Positions 1 to 7,615 of a stretch of 22,392 bases of DNA are shown one piece after another. Every line of letters begins with the position of its first letter. Position 1 is the first letter of the stretch. The position numbers and the translations under genes are program-made. The DNA comes from DASSBG01 sp035699085 (GTDB lineage Bacteria > Pseudomonadota > Gammaproteobacteria > Xanthomonadales > Rhodanobacteraceae): the NCBI GenBank assembly GCA_035699085.1, contig DASSBG010000040.1, forward strand, positions 1-22,392. Direction: 5' to 3'. Under the pieces are notes generated by a model. It saw only the letters and a program-made list of their open reading frames with translations, was not told where the DNA came from and searched no databases.

Positions 1-1
1 C

Positions 2-29
2 ATTGCGCATAATGTCTATTATGTCAAAT
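2..29 (+). other. dif: dif chromosome-dimer resolution site (XerC/XerD target)
   Basis: This 28-bp site agrees with the E. coli dif sequence at 24 of 28 positions as I recall it; the differences are at 2, 3, 16 and 25. The XerC-side arm is 2-12 (GCGCATAA core), the 6-bp centre is TGTCTA at 13-18, and the XerD-side arm is TTATGTCAAAT at 19-29. The inner arms form the CATAAT/ATTATG palindrome. It is intergenic, as dif sites are, and A+T-rich against a G+C-rich background. XerCD resolve chromosome dimers here under FtsK control, and filamentous phages and other elements (IMEX) integrate at such sites. The identity rests on sequence match alone; xerC, xerD and ftsK are not in the window. Confidence 0.9.
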
Positions 30-209
30 AGAGATTCATGTAACGAGACGTAGTGCCCCGGTCGCAGGCCAGCCGTCGTCCCGCTTCTGGGCCTTCCGGC
101 CCTCGTTTTCACCTTGGCAACGGCGGATGATGCCGCACGAAACCGCGCGCAGCGCGCACGCAGACCCGGTACGGGCCGGCGCCACACCCGACCGGAGAAC
201 CCGTGCAAC

Positions 210-2432
210 ATGTCACCGCGACCACGAGCCAACCTGCTGCCGCGTTTCCGTCCGCTGATCTGGCTGGCGATCTGCTTTGTCGCCATCGCCCTCATCACGC
301 GCCTCGTCCTGTTGCTGATGACGGGCTCCGGCGTGCCGGCCGAGCCGCTGGACTGGTTGTACATTTTTGCCGTCGGCCTCGGCTACGACCTGGTCACCTT
401 CGTCTACGTCGCCTGGCCGCTGGTGCTGTTCCTCTGGCTGGTTCCCTCCGGCCCGGGCGACCTGCCCCGCCTGCGGCGCTGGCTGCGCTACGCGCTGTCG
501 CTGGCGGTGCTGTGTGCGCTCTGCCTCGGCCTGCTGCGCTGGCTGTTCGACGCCAACTGGATGACCGCCTGGCCGGTGCTGCTGCCGTTCCTGTTCGTGC
601 TGCCGTTCGCCGCCTTCACCTATACGTCGCGCACCGGCCAGTGGTTGTTGTACCTGCTGTGCCTGGCGCTGCTGTTCGGCCTCCTGTTCGTCGGTGCCGC
701 GGAGCTGACGTTCTGGAACGAGTTTGGCACGCGCTTCAACTTCATCGCGGTCGACTATCTGGTCTACACCCGCGAGGTGATCGGCAACATCGAGGAGTCG
801 TATCCGGTCGGGCGCTGGCTGGCGATGCTGGCGGCGCTGGCGCTGGTGGTACTGGTGCTCACCCGGCGTGCCCTGCGCACCGACGGCGACGCCAGCCGTT
901 TTGGCGCCCGTAGCCTCGTGGTGCTGGGCTGGTTGATGCTGACCGTGGCGAGCGTCTTCGGCGTCAACGCCAGCATGAAGAACCGCACCAGCAACACCTA
1001 CGTCAACGCACTGGCCGGCAATGGCATCTACCAGTTTTTTGCCGCCTTCCGCAATGCCGGGCTGAACTTCCACCAGTTCTACCGCACCCTGCCCGACGCC
1101 GAAGCCTACGCCACGGTCCGCAAGCTGTTGAAGACGCCCGACGCCACCTGGGTCAGCGACGACCCGCACGACATTACCCGCGCCATCCGCAACACGCCGC
1201 CCGAGCAGCACCTCAACGTGGTGCTGATCACCGTTGAGAGCCTGTCGGCAAGTTACATGGGCATTTTCGGCAATGATGAAGGGCTGACGCCAAACCTGGA
1301 TGCGCTGGCCAGCCAGAGCCTGTTTTTCGACCGGATGTACGCCAACGGCACGCGCACGGTGCGCGGACTGGAGGCGGTGACGCTCTCGGTGCCGCCGACG
1401 CCGGGCGATTCGCTGATCAAGCAGAAGCACGACGAGCACCTGTTCTCGCTGGCCGACATCTTCAACCAGCGCGGTTACGTGTCCGAGTTCGTCTACGGCG
1501 GCTACGGCTATTTCGACAACATGAATGCGTTCTTCGCCGCCAATGGCTACAAGGACATCGACCGCCGCGCCATCCCCGCCAGTGCAACCATCCACAGCGA
1601 GAACGTCTGGGGGGTCGCCGATGAGGACCTGTACACGCTGGCGATGGCGCAGATGGACGCGATCCACGCCGAGGGCAAGCCGTTCTTCCTGCAGATCATG
1701 ACGACCTCGAACCACCGGCCCTACACCTTTCCCAAGGGCCGCATTGACATGCCGCAGGGCGAGCGCAGCAGCGCCATCAAGTACACCGACTGGGCGATCG
1801 CCGACTTCATCAAGCGCGCCAGGTCCAGGCCATGGTTCCGCGACACCGTGTTCGTGATCACGGCCGACCACTGCGGCGCCAGCTCCGGCAGCACGCGCAT
1901 CCCGCTCAACCGCTACCACATCCCGCTCTACATGTACTCGCCAGCGCACATCCAGCCGCGGCGGGTGGAACGCCTGATGTCGCAGATCGACATTCCGCCC
2001 ACCCTGCTCGGCTTGCTCCACTTCAGCTATCGCAGCCGTTTTTACGGCTACGACATCTTCAATCTGGAGCCGGGCCGCGAGCGAGCGTTCCCGTCAACCT
2101 ACGCCAACCTTGGTTACCTGCACGACCGGCACCTGACGATCCTGATGCCGGGGCACAAGCTGGAGCAGGTCAGGCCGAACCCGGTCACCGGTGGCGCCGT
2201 GCCCTACGCGCACGTCGACCAGGCGCAGGTGCGCCAGGCGATCGCCTCCTACCAGGTCGCCTACGACGAATTCCACAGCGGTCGCATGCACTGGCACACC
2301 AGCGACGCCACGCCCGTGGCGCCCCTGCCCGCCCCAGCCGCATCCGTGCCCTTGCCGGCTTCATCGGCATCGGTACCTGTCGCCGCCGCATCGGTCCCCG
2401 CATCGCCTGCATCGGTTCCGGCCAGCCGCTGA
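210..2432 (+). CDS. LtaS/OpgB-like sulfatase-fold membrane transferase
   Basis: A 740-residue protein of the LTA synthase / phosphoglycerol transferase branch of the alkaline phosphatase superfamily. The first ~250 residues hold several hydrophobic segments (about 15-38, 48-78, 93-112, 119-138, 143-165, 200-218, 234-252); the rest is the predicted periplasmic catalytic domain. Metal and nucleophile residues seen are Glu343 in VESLS, Thr383 (or Thr381) in NGTRTVRG, and Asp553-His554 in ITADH. The family moves phosphoglycerol or phosphoethanolamine head groups from phospholipids to envelope glycans; the Gram-negative substrate here is unknown, with OpgB-type glucan decoration one option. The tail (~705-740) is low-complexity with four ASVP motifs. 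The ATG at 210 is preferred over an upstream frame opening at 114 because membrane helices follow it directly and GGAGAA lies at 194-199, though its spacing is long. Convergent with tadA. Confidence 0.85.
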   Translation: MSPRPRANLLPRFRPLIWLAICFVAIALITRLVLLLMTGSGVPAEPLDWLYIFAVGLGYDLVTFVYVAWPLVLFLWLVPSGPGDLPRLRRWLRYALSLAVLCALCLGLLRWLFDANWMTAWPVLLPFLFVLPFAAFTYTSRTGQWLLYLLCLALLFGLLFVGAAELTFWNEFGTRFNFIAVDYLVYTREVIGNIEESYPVGRWLAMLAALALVVLVLTRRALRTDGDASRFGARSLVVLGWLMLTVASVFGVNASMKNRTSNTYVNALAGNGIYQFFAAFRNAGLNFHQFYRTLPDAEAYATVRKLLKTPDATWVSDDPHDITRAIRNTPPEQHLNVVLITVESLSASYMGIFGNDEGLTPNLDALASQSLFFDRMYANGTRTVRGLEAVTLSVPPTPGDSLIKQKHDEHLFSLADIFNQRGYVSEFVYGGYGYFDNMNAFFAANGYKDIDRRAIPASATIHSENVWGVADEDLYTLAMAQMDAIHAEGKPFFLQIMTTSNHRPYTFPKGRIDMPQGERSSAIKYTDWAIADFIKRARSRPWFRDTVFVITADHCGASSGSTRIPLNRYHIPLYMYSPAHIQPRRVERLMSQIDIPPTLLGLLHFSYRSRFYGYDIFNLEPGRERAFPSTYANLGYLHDRHLTILMPGHKLEQVRPNPVTGGAVPYAHVDQAQVRQAIASYQVAYDEFHSGRMHWHTSDATPVAPLPAPAASVPLPASSASVPVAAASVPASPASVPASR

Positions 2433-2505
2433 GTCCGCCACCGCGCGCCCGGAAGATGGCAATGGCGACAGCTGGTCATTGGCGACGCGTGGCAGGTTTG
2501 GCGTG

Positions 2506-2532
2506 TTGGGGTTCGCTACGCTCGCCACCAAT
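2506..2532. repeat. degenerate intergenic palindrome
   Basis: An imperfect hairpin with arms beginning TTGGGG and ending CACCAA around a GTTCGCTACGCTCGCC centre, lying between two convergent genes (stops at 2432 and 2647). It resembles palindromes of the GTTGGGGTTCGC...CCCCAAC type that I recall as common between genes of G+C-rich gammaproteobacteria. It may also act as a weak terminator for the upstream gene, but no T-run follows. No coding frame in 2433-2646 looks real. Confidence 0.35.
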
Positions 2533-2573
2533 CTACCGCTTCGCCAATCGTCGGCAGCGCGGTGCCTTTGCAG

Positions 2574-2603
2574 GTTGGCGGTGAGCCGCAGGGGAACCCC
2601 AAC
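2574..2603. repeat. second degenerate intergenic palindrome
   Basis: GTTGG at 2574-2578 and CCAAC at 2599-2603 bracket a GGTGAGC...GGGAAC interior. This looks like the complement-strand version of the element at 2506-2532, so the two may be a diverged inverted pair. The pairing is imperfect and family membership is a judgement by eye. Confidence 0.3.
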
Positions 2604-2646
2604 ATCAGGCTGGGGATAGTTGCTTGTCGCCAAATCCGCGTTGCCC

Positions 2647-3144
2647 TCAGCGGCGCGCGCGGAAGAAGTTGCGCAGCAGCTCGGCAGACTGCTCGGCCAA
2701 CAGCCCGCCCGCGACCTCGACGCGGTGGTTGTGGCGATCGGACACCAGCGTATCGAACACGCTACCGGCCGCGCCGGTGCGTGGGTCGCTGGCGGCATAG
2801 ACCACGCGGGCGACCCGTGCGTGCACCAGCGCCATCGCGCACATCGCGCAGGGCTCCAGGGTGACGTAGAGGCAGGCGCCGGGCGCCAAGCGGTGGTTGG
2901 CAAGCTGCGCACAGGCCCCGCGCAGTGCGACTACTTCGGCATGGGCGGTGGGGTCGCGATCGATGATGTTGCGGTTCCAGCCTTCGCCTATGACCTTGCC
3001 GTCCAGCACCAGCACGGCGCCGACCGGCACCTCGTCGTCCGCGTCGCGGCCGTGCGTGGCAAGCTCGATGGCGCGCCGCATCCAGTGCGTGTCGCGCTCG
3101 CTGAACGGCGGCTCCTCGGGACCGCATTGATCTGCTTCAGCCAT
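2647..3144 (-). CDS. tadA: tRNA adenosine(34) deaminase TadA
   Basis: A 165-residue cytidine-deaminase-fold enzyme that converts A34 to inosine in the wobble position of tRNA-Arg(ACG), which is essential for decoding CGC/CGA in most bacteria. The zinc and catalytic signature is complete: His68 and Glu70 in HAEVVAL, and Cys99 and Cys102 in PCAMC. The length fits the family (E. coli TadA 167 residues). The frame stays open upstream to 3252, but that extension is basic and unlike TadA; the ATG at 3144 gives the expected N-terminus, although no strong Shine-Dalgarno is visible. It faces the LtaS-like gene tail to tail and diverges from alkB across 131 nt. Confidence 0.93.
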   Translation of the reverse strand: MAEADQCGPEEPPFSERDTHWMRRAIELATHGRDADDEVPVGAVLVLDGKVIGEGWNRNIIDRDPTAHAEVVALRGACAQLANHRLAPGACLYVTLEPCAMCAMALVHARVARVVYAASDPRTGAAGSVFDTLVSDRHNHRVEVAGGLLAEQSAELLRNFFRARR

Positions 3145-3275
3145 GGCAATCGGGGTGCCTGATAGGATTGAGCTGCACGGCGTTTTCCGCGACCCGACCA
3201 CCACCGGACCGACGCGGCGCGCGCCGTGACGAACCCGCCACATGCCTCGCATCGTACCTGCTTGCGCCCTGCCCC

Positions 3276-3926
3276 ATGAAGCCGATGAACGGCGATCTGT
3301 TCCAGCCCGCCGACTCGCTGCAGCGAATAGGCGAACACGCGTTCGTGCTGCGCGGCTTCGCGCTGCCAGGGGCCGATGCCTTGCTGCGCGCAGTGGCGCG
3401 GGTCGAGCGGCGCGCGCCGTTCCGCCACCTGCTCACGCCCGGCGGCCAGCGCATGTCCGTCGCGACCACCAACTGCGGCCGCCTCGGCTGGACCTCCGAC
3501 CGCCGCGGCTACCGCTACGTCGCCACCGATCCCGACTCGGGCGAAGCCTGGCCGGCCCTGCCGGCAGTACTCCGGCAGCTGGCGGCTGCGGCGGCGGCGC
3601 GCGCCGGTTTTGATGGCTTCGCACCTGATGCCTGCCTGGTCAACCGCTACCTGCCGGGCACGCGCTTGTCGCTGCACCAGGACCGCGACGAACACGACTT
3701 CGCTGCGCCGATCGTGTCGGTGTCGCTGGGGATGACCGCGACGTTCCTATTCGGTGGTGAAACGCGCGCCGAGCGCGCGGCGCGCATGCCGCTGGCGCAC
3801 GGCGATGTCGCCGTCTGGGGCGGCGTGGACCGACTCCGCTTCCACGGCATCGCGCCGCTGAAAGGGCCGCCACACCCGCTGCTCGGCGAGCAGCGCATCA
3901 ACCTCACGCTGCGCAAGGCCGGCTGA
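3276..3926 (+). CDS. alkB: AlkB, Fe(II)/2-oxoglutarate DNA/RNA alkylation repair dioxygenase
   Basis: A 216-residue protein, the same length as E. coli AlkB, that oxidatively removes methyl groups from 1-methyladenine and 3-methylcytosine. The iron-binding triad is His134 and Asp136 (LHQDRDE) and His190 (RFHGIAP); the 2-oxoglutarate-binding arginines are Arg207 and Arg213 in RINLTLR. The NRYLPG motif precedes the HxD loop as in the family. The start at 3276 (MKPMNGD) is chosen over the longer frame from 3168, whose first 36 residues are unlike AlkB; 3285 is a possible alternative. No ada or aidB gene adjoins it, so its link to an adaptive response cannot be judged here. Confidence 0.93.
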   Translation: MKPMNGDLFQPADSLQRIGEHAFVLRGFALPGADALLRAVARVERRAPFRHLLTPGGQRMSVATTNCGRLGWTSDRRGYRYVATDPDSGEAWPALPAVLRQLAAAAAARAGFDGFAPDACLVNRYLPGTRLSLHQDRDEHDFAAPIVSVSLGMTATFLFGGETRAERAARMPLAHGDVAVWGGVDRLRFHGIAPLKGPPHPLLGEQRINLTLRKAG

Positions 3927-4025
3927 AGCGCCGCGGACGCTCGCCGATGCGCGCGCCGGACCGTTCCCGGGCTCGCGCTATGCTTGCGGTTTGGCCGCGT
4001 CTGCCAGCACCGCACGGAGAAGCCA

Positions 4026-5054
4026 ATGGACTACCGCTACCTCGGCCGCAGCGCACTGAAGGTGTCGCCGTTGTGCCTCGGCGCAATGATGTTCGGCGGC
4101 GAGACCGACGAGGCCATGTCCAGGCGCATCATCGACACCGCCTTCGACCAGGGCGTGAATTTCGTCGACACCGCCGACGTCTACAACGAGGGCCGCTCGG
4201 AAGAGATCGTCGGGCGTGCCATCGCTGCGCATCGTGACCATTGGGTGCTCGCGACGAAGTTCGGTTTTCCCGCCGGTGGCGGACCCAACGAGCAGGGCCA
4301 GTCGCGCAAGTGGATCTGCCAGTCGGTCGAAGCCAGCCTGCGGCGGCTCGGCACGGACTACATCGACATCCTCTATTTCCACCGCTCACTGACCGACGCA
4401 CCTCTGGCCGAGGGCGTGCGCGCGGTGGGTGACCTGATCCGCCAGGGCAAGCTGCGCTATTTCGCGCTGTCCAATTTCCGCGGCTGGCGCATCGCCGAGG
4501 TGGTGCGGCTGGCCGACCAACTGGGCATGGACCGTCCGGTGGCCAGCCAGCCGCTCTACAATCTGGTCGACCGCACGGCGGAGGTCGAGCAGTTTCCGGC
4601 GGCAACGCATTACGGGCTGGGCATCGTGCCCTACAGCCCGCTGGCGCGCGGCGTGCTGACGGCGAAGTATGCGGTTGATGCACCACCGCCAGCCGGATCG
4701 CGCGCAGCCCGCGGCGATGTGCGCCTGCATCAGACCGAATGGCGGCGCGAGTCGCGCGAGATCGCGCAGAAACTCGCCTCGCATGCCGGCACGCGCGGCA
4801 CGACCGCGGCGAACTTTGCGCTGGCCTGGGTGCTCGCCAACCGCTGCGTCACCGCCCTGATTGCCGGCCCGCGCACCGAAGAGCATTGGGCGGGTTACGT
4901 GGCAGCACTGGACGTGCGGCTGCAGCCGGAAGACGAGGCGTTCGTCGACAGCCTGGTGCCGCCCGGCCATGCGTCCACGCCCGGCTACAGCGATCCGGGC
5001 TACCCGATCGAGGGGCGCGTCACCTGGGACCCGGCTGCCGCGCCCGACGCTTGA
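4026..5054 (+). CDS. aldo/keto reductase
   Basis: A 342-residue NAD(P)H-dependent oxidoreductase of the AKR TIM-barrel family (PF00248 type). The catalytic tetrad is visible: Asp48 and Tyr53 in VDTADVYNEGRSEE, Lys78 in ATKFG, and His119 in LYFHRS. The C-terminal cofactor segment (ALIAGPRTEEH, near residue 290) is in place. A clear ribosome binding site, GGAGA at 4016-4020, lies 5 nt before the ATG and fixes the start. The physiological substrate cannot be told from sequence. The stop is only 12 nt from the convergent guaA stop, leaving no room for a terminator or an inserted element between them. Confidence 0.92.
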   Translation: MDYRYLGRSALKVSPLCLGAMMFGGETDEAMSRRIIDTAFDQGVNFVDTADVYNEGRSEEIVGRAIAAHRDHWVLATKFGFPAGGGPNEQGQSRKWICQSVEASLRRLGTDYIDILYFHRSLTDAPLAEGVRAVGDLIRQGKLRYFALSNFRGWRIAEVVRLADQLGMDRPVASQPLYNLVDRTAEVEQFPAATHYGLGIVPYSPLARGVLTAKYAVDAPPPAGSRAARGDVRLHQTEWRRESREIAQKLASHAGTRGTTAANFALAWVLANRCVTALIAGPRTEEHWAGYVAALDVRLQPEDEAFVDSLVPPGHASTPGYSDPGYPIEGRVTWDPAAAPDA

Positions 5055-5066
5055 GGCGCAGCCGGG

Positions 5067-6647
5067 TTACTCCCACTCGATGGTCGCAGGCGGCTTGCCG
5101 CTGATGTCATATACCACGCGAGAAATATCGCTTAATTCATTGATTATACGAGTGGACACGCGCCCGAGGAACTCGTAGGGAAGGCGTGCCCAGCGCGCCG
5201 TCATGAAGTCGATCGTCTCCACCGCACGCAGCGCGATCACCCATTCGTAGGCGCGCGCGTCGCCGACCACGCCCACCGACTTCACCGGCAGGAACACGGC
5301 GAAGGCCTGGCTGGTGGTGTCGTACAGATCGGCCTTGCGCAGCTCCTCGATGAAGATGGCGTCCGCGCGCGCCAGCAATTCTGCGTACTCGCGCTTCACC
5401 TCGCCGAGAATGCGCACGCCGAGGCCGGGGCCCGGGAACGGGTGGCGGTAAACCATGGCCCGCGGCAGGTCGAGCTCGACGCCGATGCGCCGTACCTCGT
5501 CCTTGAACAGCTCGCGCAGTGGCTCGACCAGTTGCAGCTTCATCGTTTCCGGCAGCCCGCCGACGTTGTGGTGACTCTTGATGACGTGTGCCTTGCCGGT
5601 CGCGCTGCCGGCCGACTCGATCACGTCGGGGTAGATGGTGCCCTGGGCCAGCCATTTGACCGCGCTGCCGCCAGCGGCAAGTTTGCCCGCCTCCTCGTCG
5701 AAGATCTCGACGAACAGGCCGCCGATGATCTTGCGCTTGGCCTCCGGGTCGGCAACTCCGGCGAGGGCGTCAAAATAGCGGTCGGCGGCGTCCACCCGGA
5801 TCACCTTCACGCCCATGTGCTCGGCCATGGTCGCCATCACCTGGTCGCCCTCCTGCCAGCGCAGCAGGCCGGTGTCGACGAACACGCAGGTGAGCTTGTC
5901 GCCGATCGCCTTGTGCAGCAGCGCGGCGACGACCGAGGAGTCGACGCCGCCGGACAGGCCGAGCAGTACCGGCTCGTCGCCGACCTGTGCGCGCACTCGT
6001 GCGACCTGGTCGTTGATGATGTTGGCCGGGGTCCACAGCGGCTCGCAGCCGCAGATGTCCACCGCAAAACGCCGCAGCAGCGCCCCGCCCTGCCGGGTGT
6101 GGGTCACTTCGGGATGGAACTGCACGCCGTACCAGTGCTTCGCCTCGTTGGCCATCGCCGCCACCGGCACACGCTCGGTGCGCGCGGTGACGGTGAAGCC
6201 GGGCGGTGCCTGCTCGACGTGGTCGCCGTGACTCATCCAGACATCCAGCCGCGGGCGGCCGCCGGGGTGGTCGTCCAGCCCCGCGAAAAGTGCGCTGTCG
6301 CCGACGATGTCGGCCTCTGCGTGGCCGTACTCGCGGCCCTCAGCCGCCGCCGTGCGGCCACCGAGCTGCGCCGCCAGGGTTTGCATGCCGTAGCAGATGC
6401 CGAGGATCGGCACGCCTGCGTCGAATACGGCTTGCGGCGCGCGCGGCGCGCCCGCCCGCGTGGTCGACTCCGGTCCGCCGGACAGCACGATGCCGCGCGC
6501 GCCGCAGGCGGCGATGGCGGCCGGGTCATGGTCCCAGGCCCAGATTTCGCAGTACACGCCGAGCTCGCGGATGCGCCGCGCGATCAGCTGCGTGTATTGC
6601 GCGCCGAAATCCAGGATGAGGATCTTGTCGCCGTGAATGTCGTGCAT
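5067..6647 (-). CDS. guaA: GMP synthase (glutamine-hydrolysing)
   Basis: A 526-residue enzyme (E. coli 525) that aminates XMP to GMP using glutamine and ATP, the last step of guanine nucleotide synthesis. The class I amidotransferase domain carries Cys85 (GICYGMQ), His178 and Glu180 (QFHPE). The ATP-pyrophosphatase loop is LSGGVDSS at 231-238, and the dimerisation domain ends in the conserved PPATIEWE. The ATG at 6647 matches family length; the frame upstream to 6758 is low-quality sequence. guaB lies on the same strand upstream, separated by a DUF421 gene. The last ~20 codons before PPATIEWE include ATA, AAT, TTA and ATT, unlike the rest of the gene (see the patch feature). Confidence 0.97.
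   Translation of the reverse strand: MHDIHGDKILILDFGAQYTQLIARRIRELGVYCEIWAWDHDPAAIAACGARGIVLSGGPESTTRAGAPRAPQAVFDAGVPILGICYGMQTLAAQLGGRTAAAEGREYGHAEADIVGDSALFAGLDDHPGGRPRLDVWMSHGDHVEQAPPGFTVTARTERVPVAAMANEAKHWYGVQFHPEVTHTRQGGALLRRFAVDICGCEPLWTPANIINDQVARVRAQVGDEPVLLGLSGGVDSSVVAALLHKAIGDKLTCVFVDTGLLRWQEGDQVMATMAEHMGVKVIRVDAADRYFDALAGVADPEAKRKIIGGLFVEIFDEEAGKLAAGGSAVKWLAQGTIYPDVIESAGSATGKAHVIKSHHNVGGLPETMKLQLVEPLRELFKDEVRRIGVELDLPRAMVYRHPFPGPGLGVRILGEVKREYAELLARADAIFIEELRKADLYDTTSQAFAVFLPVKSVGVVGDARAYEWVIALRAVETIDFMTARWARLPYEFLGRVSTRIINELSDISRVVYDISGKPPATIEWE
5104..5158 (-). other. A+T-rich codon patch in the guaA 3' end (possible old integration scar)
   Basis: Within guaA codons for about RIINELSDISRVVYD, 5111-5150 contain only 14 G/C of 40 in a gene otherwise near two thirds G+C. 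Rare-type codons ATA, TTA, AAT, GAA, ATT and TAT cluster here while the encoded protein still looks like normal GuaA. The 3' end of guaA is a known insertion site for integrative elements whose att carries a replacement gene end. No integrase or island is present: the convergent reductase begins 12 nt past the guaA stop. A scar or gene-end replacement is therefore inference. Confidence 0.5.
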
Positions 6648-6836
6648 GGCAGTCGGTTTCTGGTTGGAGGCTGCCGCTCCGTCTCGGCGGTCAATCCGGC
6701 AGCACGCGTGGCAGCGGCAGCAGGTGCCGGCCGCGCCAAGCCCGTCATGGTGCCACAACCAGGGCCGCGCCGAAGCGGTCGATGCCGGCGGCCAACGCGC
6801 GACACTGGCTGGGGCCCTGCGGCCACGGCTGGTACC

Positions 6837-6862
6837 GCTGCGCCTTTAGGGCGTGGCGCAGC
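6837..6862 (-). terminator. hairpin downstream of the DUF421 gene
   Basis: An 8-bp perfect stem (GCTGCGCC and GGCGCAGC) with a 10-nt loop starts 7 nt after the DUF421 stop. No U-tract follows on the minus strand, so it is at best a weak terminator or an RNA-stabilising structure. The rest of 6648-6868, between guaA and the DUF421 gene, shows no gene or clear promoter. Confidence 0.3.
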
Positions 6863-6868
6863 CCGTCA

Positions 6869-7357
6869 TCAGGCCTTCTCCTTCACCACCGTGAAGCTGC
6901 CGTTGCTCTCCAGGTGCATCACCTTCACCTTGCCGATGTCCTCCAGGCCGGCGCCACGCAGCTTGGCCTGGATCTCGTCCGGCGTCAGGTGCTCCTTGCG
7001 CATGTTGCGATGGAGCATGCGGCCATCGCGCACCAGCACCACCGGCGGAGCGTCGGTGAGCCTGGAGACCAGCGGCACGTGGTAGCCGAGGAAGTCAAGA
7101 AGGTAGTTCCAGAACACCAGCGAGAGGATCAGCACCATGCCATTGCCGACGGTGTGCCCCTGGCCGATCATCGCGTTCTGCGCCGCGTCGCCCAGCAGCA
7201 CAACGAAGAGGATATCTGTGATTCCGGCGGAGGCGCTGTCGCGGCGCAGGATGAAGCGGAAGATCAGGAACAGGAACCAGTACATCAGCGTGCCGCGAAC
7301 CGCGAGTTCCAGCGGCGACATGCTGAGGGCGAGGAACGACAGGTCGAAGGACATCAT
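6869..7357 (-). CDS. DUF421 / YetF-like membrane protein
   Basis: A 162-residue protein with three N-terminal hydrophobic segments (about 16-37, 45-57 and 72-90) followed by a small soluble domain (about 100-155) with the PPVVLVRDGRMLHRNMRKEHLTPDEI pattern of the DUF421/YetF family in outline. It is shorter than the ~220-230 residues of YetF or YcaP, so it is a compact version. The biochemical role is unknown; relatives are linked to spore or envelope functions without a mechanism. The ATG at 7357 has GGGAAG 5 nt upstream; an ATG follows directly at 7354. It sits between guaB and guaA on the same strand, so it may be co-transcribed with them, with no evident functional tie to purines. Confidence 0.8.
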   Translation of the reverse strand: MMSFDLSFLALSMSPLELAVRGTLMYWFLFLIFRFILRRDSASAGITDILFVVLLGDAAQNAMIGQGHTVGNGMVLILSLVFWNYLLDFLGYHVPLVSRLTDAPPVVLVRDGRMLHRNMRKEHLTPDEIQAKLRGAGLEDIGKVKVMHLESNGSFTVVKEKA

Positions 7358-7497
7358 GATCGCTTCCCTGCCGGGGCAGGGCTGAGCGGCGCGCGCGAGC
7401 CCGGCAACCGCGGCGACCACGGCCGCGCCGCCTCGCGGCGCAGTTGTCTCAGCCTGCCATCGCGACGCTGAACCGCAGCATGAGGGAAGACGGCGGC

Positions 7498-7525
7498 GAG
7501 CGGTGAGCGGTGAGCGGTGAGCGGT
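7498..7525. repeat. heptamer tandem repeat, GAGCGGT x4
   Basis: Four exact, uninterrupted copies of GAGCGGT lie in the 291-nt stretch between the DUF421 start and the guaB stop. Seven-nucleotide arrays between genes are, to my knowledge, recurrent in xanthomonads. This one is non-coding and a candidate for length variation between strains. Confidence 0.8.
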
Positions 7526-7561
7526 GGGGCTCCGCTGGACAGTGCCGCAGGGTCAAGAAGA

Positions 7562-7591
7562 TTCCGGGCGCTGCCTTCGGGAGCCCCGGAA
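7562..7591 (-). terminator. imperfect hairpin downstream of guaB, possible terminator
   Basis: TTCCGGG at 7562-7568 and CCCGGAA at 7585-7591 form a 7-bp outer stem, with partial pairing inside and a TTCG-containing apex. On the minus strand the stem is followed by ATCTTCTTGACC, only moderately T-rich. The position 58 nt after the guaB stop suits a guaB terminator, but the weak U-tract keeps confidence low. Confidence 0.4.
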
Positions 7592-7615
7592 CGACGGGAT
7601 GGTGCCGCGCTGTTT

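Noticed and set aside
30..209. Promoter or small gene between dif and the first LtaS-like gene
   Set aside because: TTGGCA at 114-119 has no matching -10 at 16-18 bp, and the open frame from 114 is Arg-rich with no signal-peptide or membrane character before residue 33. I see nothing firm in this stretch.
213..2021. Long antisense open frame (602 codons) opposite the first LtaS-like gene, and similar ones at 5442-7085, 7517-9139 and 9004-11037
   Set aside because: They lie opposite well-identified genes, are rich in Arg, His, Gln and Val as complement-frame products of G+C-rich codons, and show no domain.
3145..3275. Divergent promoters between tadA and alkB
   Set aside because: I saw no pair of -35 and -10 hexamers with good spacing on either strand and no Ada-box-like sequence I could defend.
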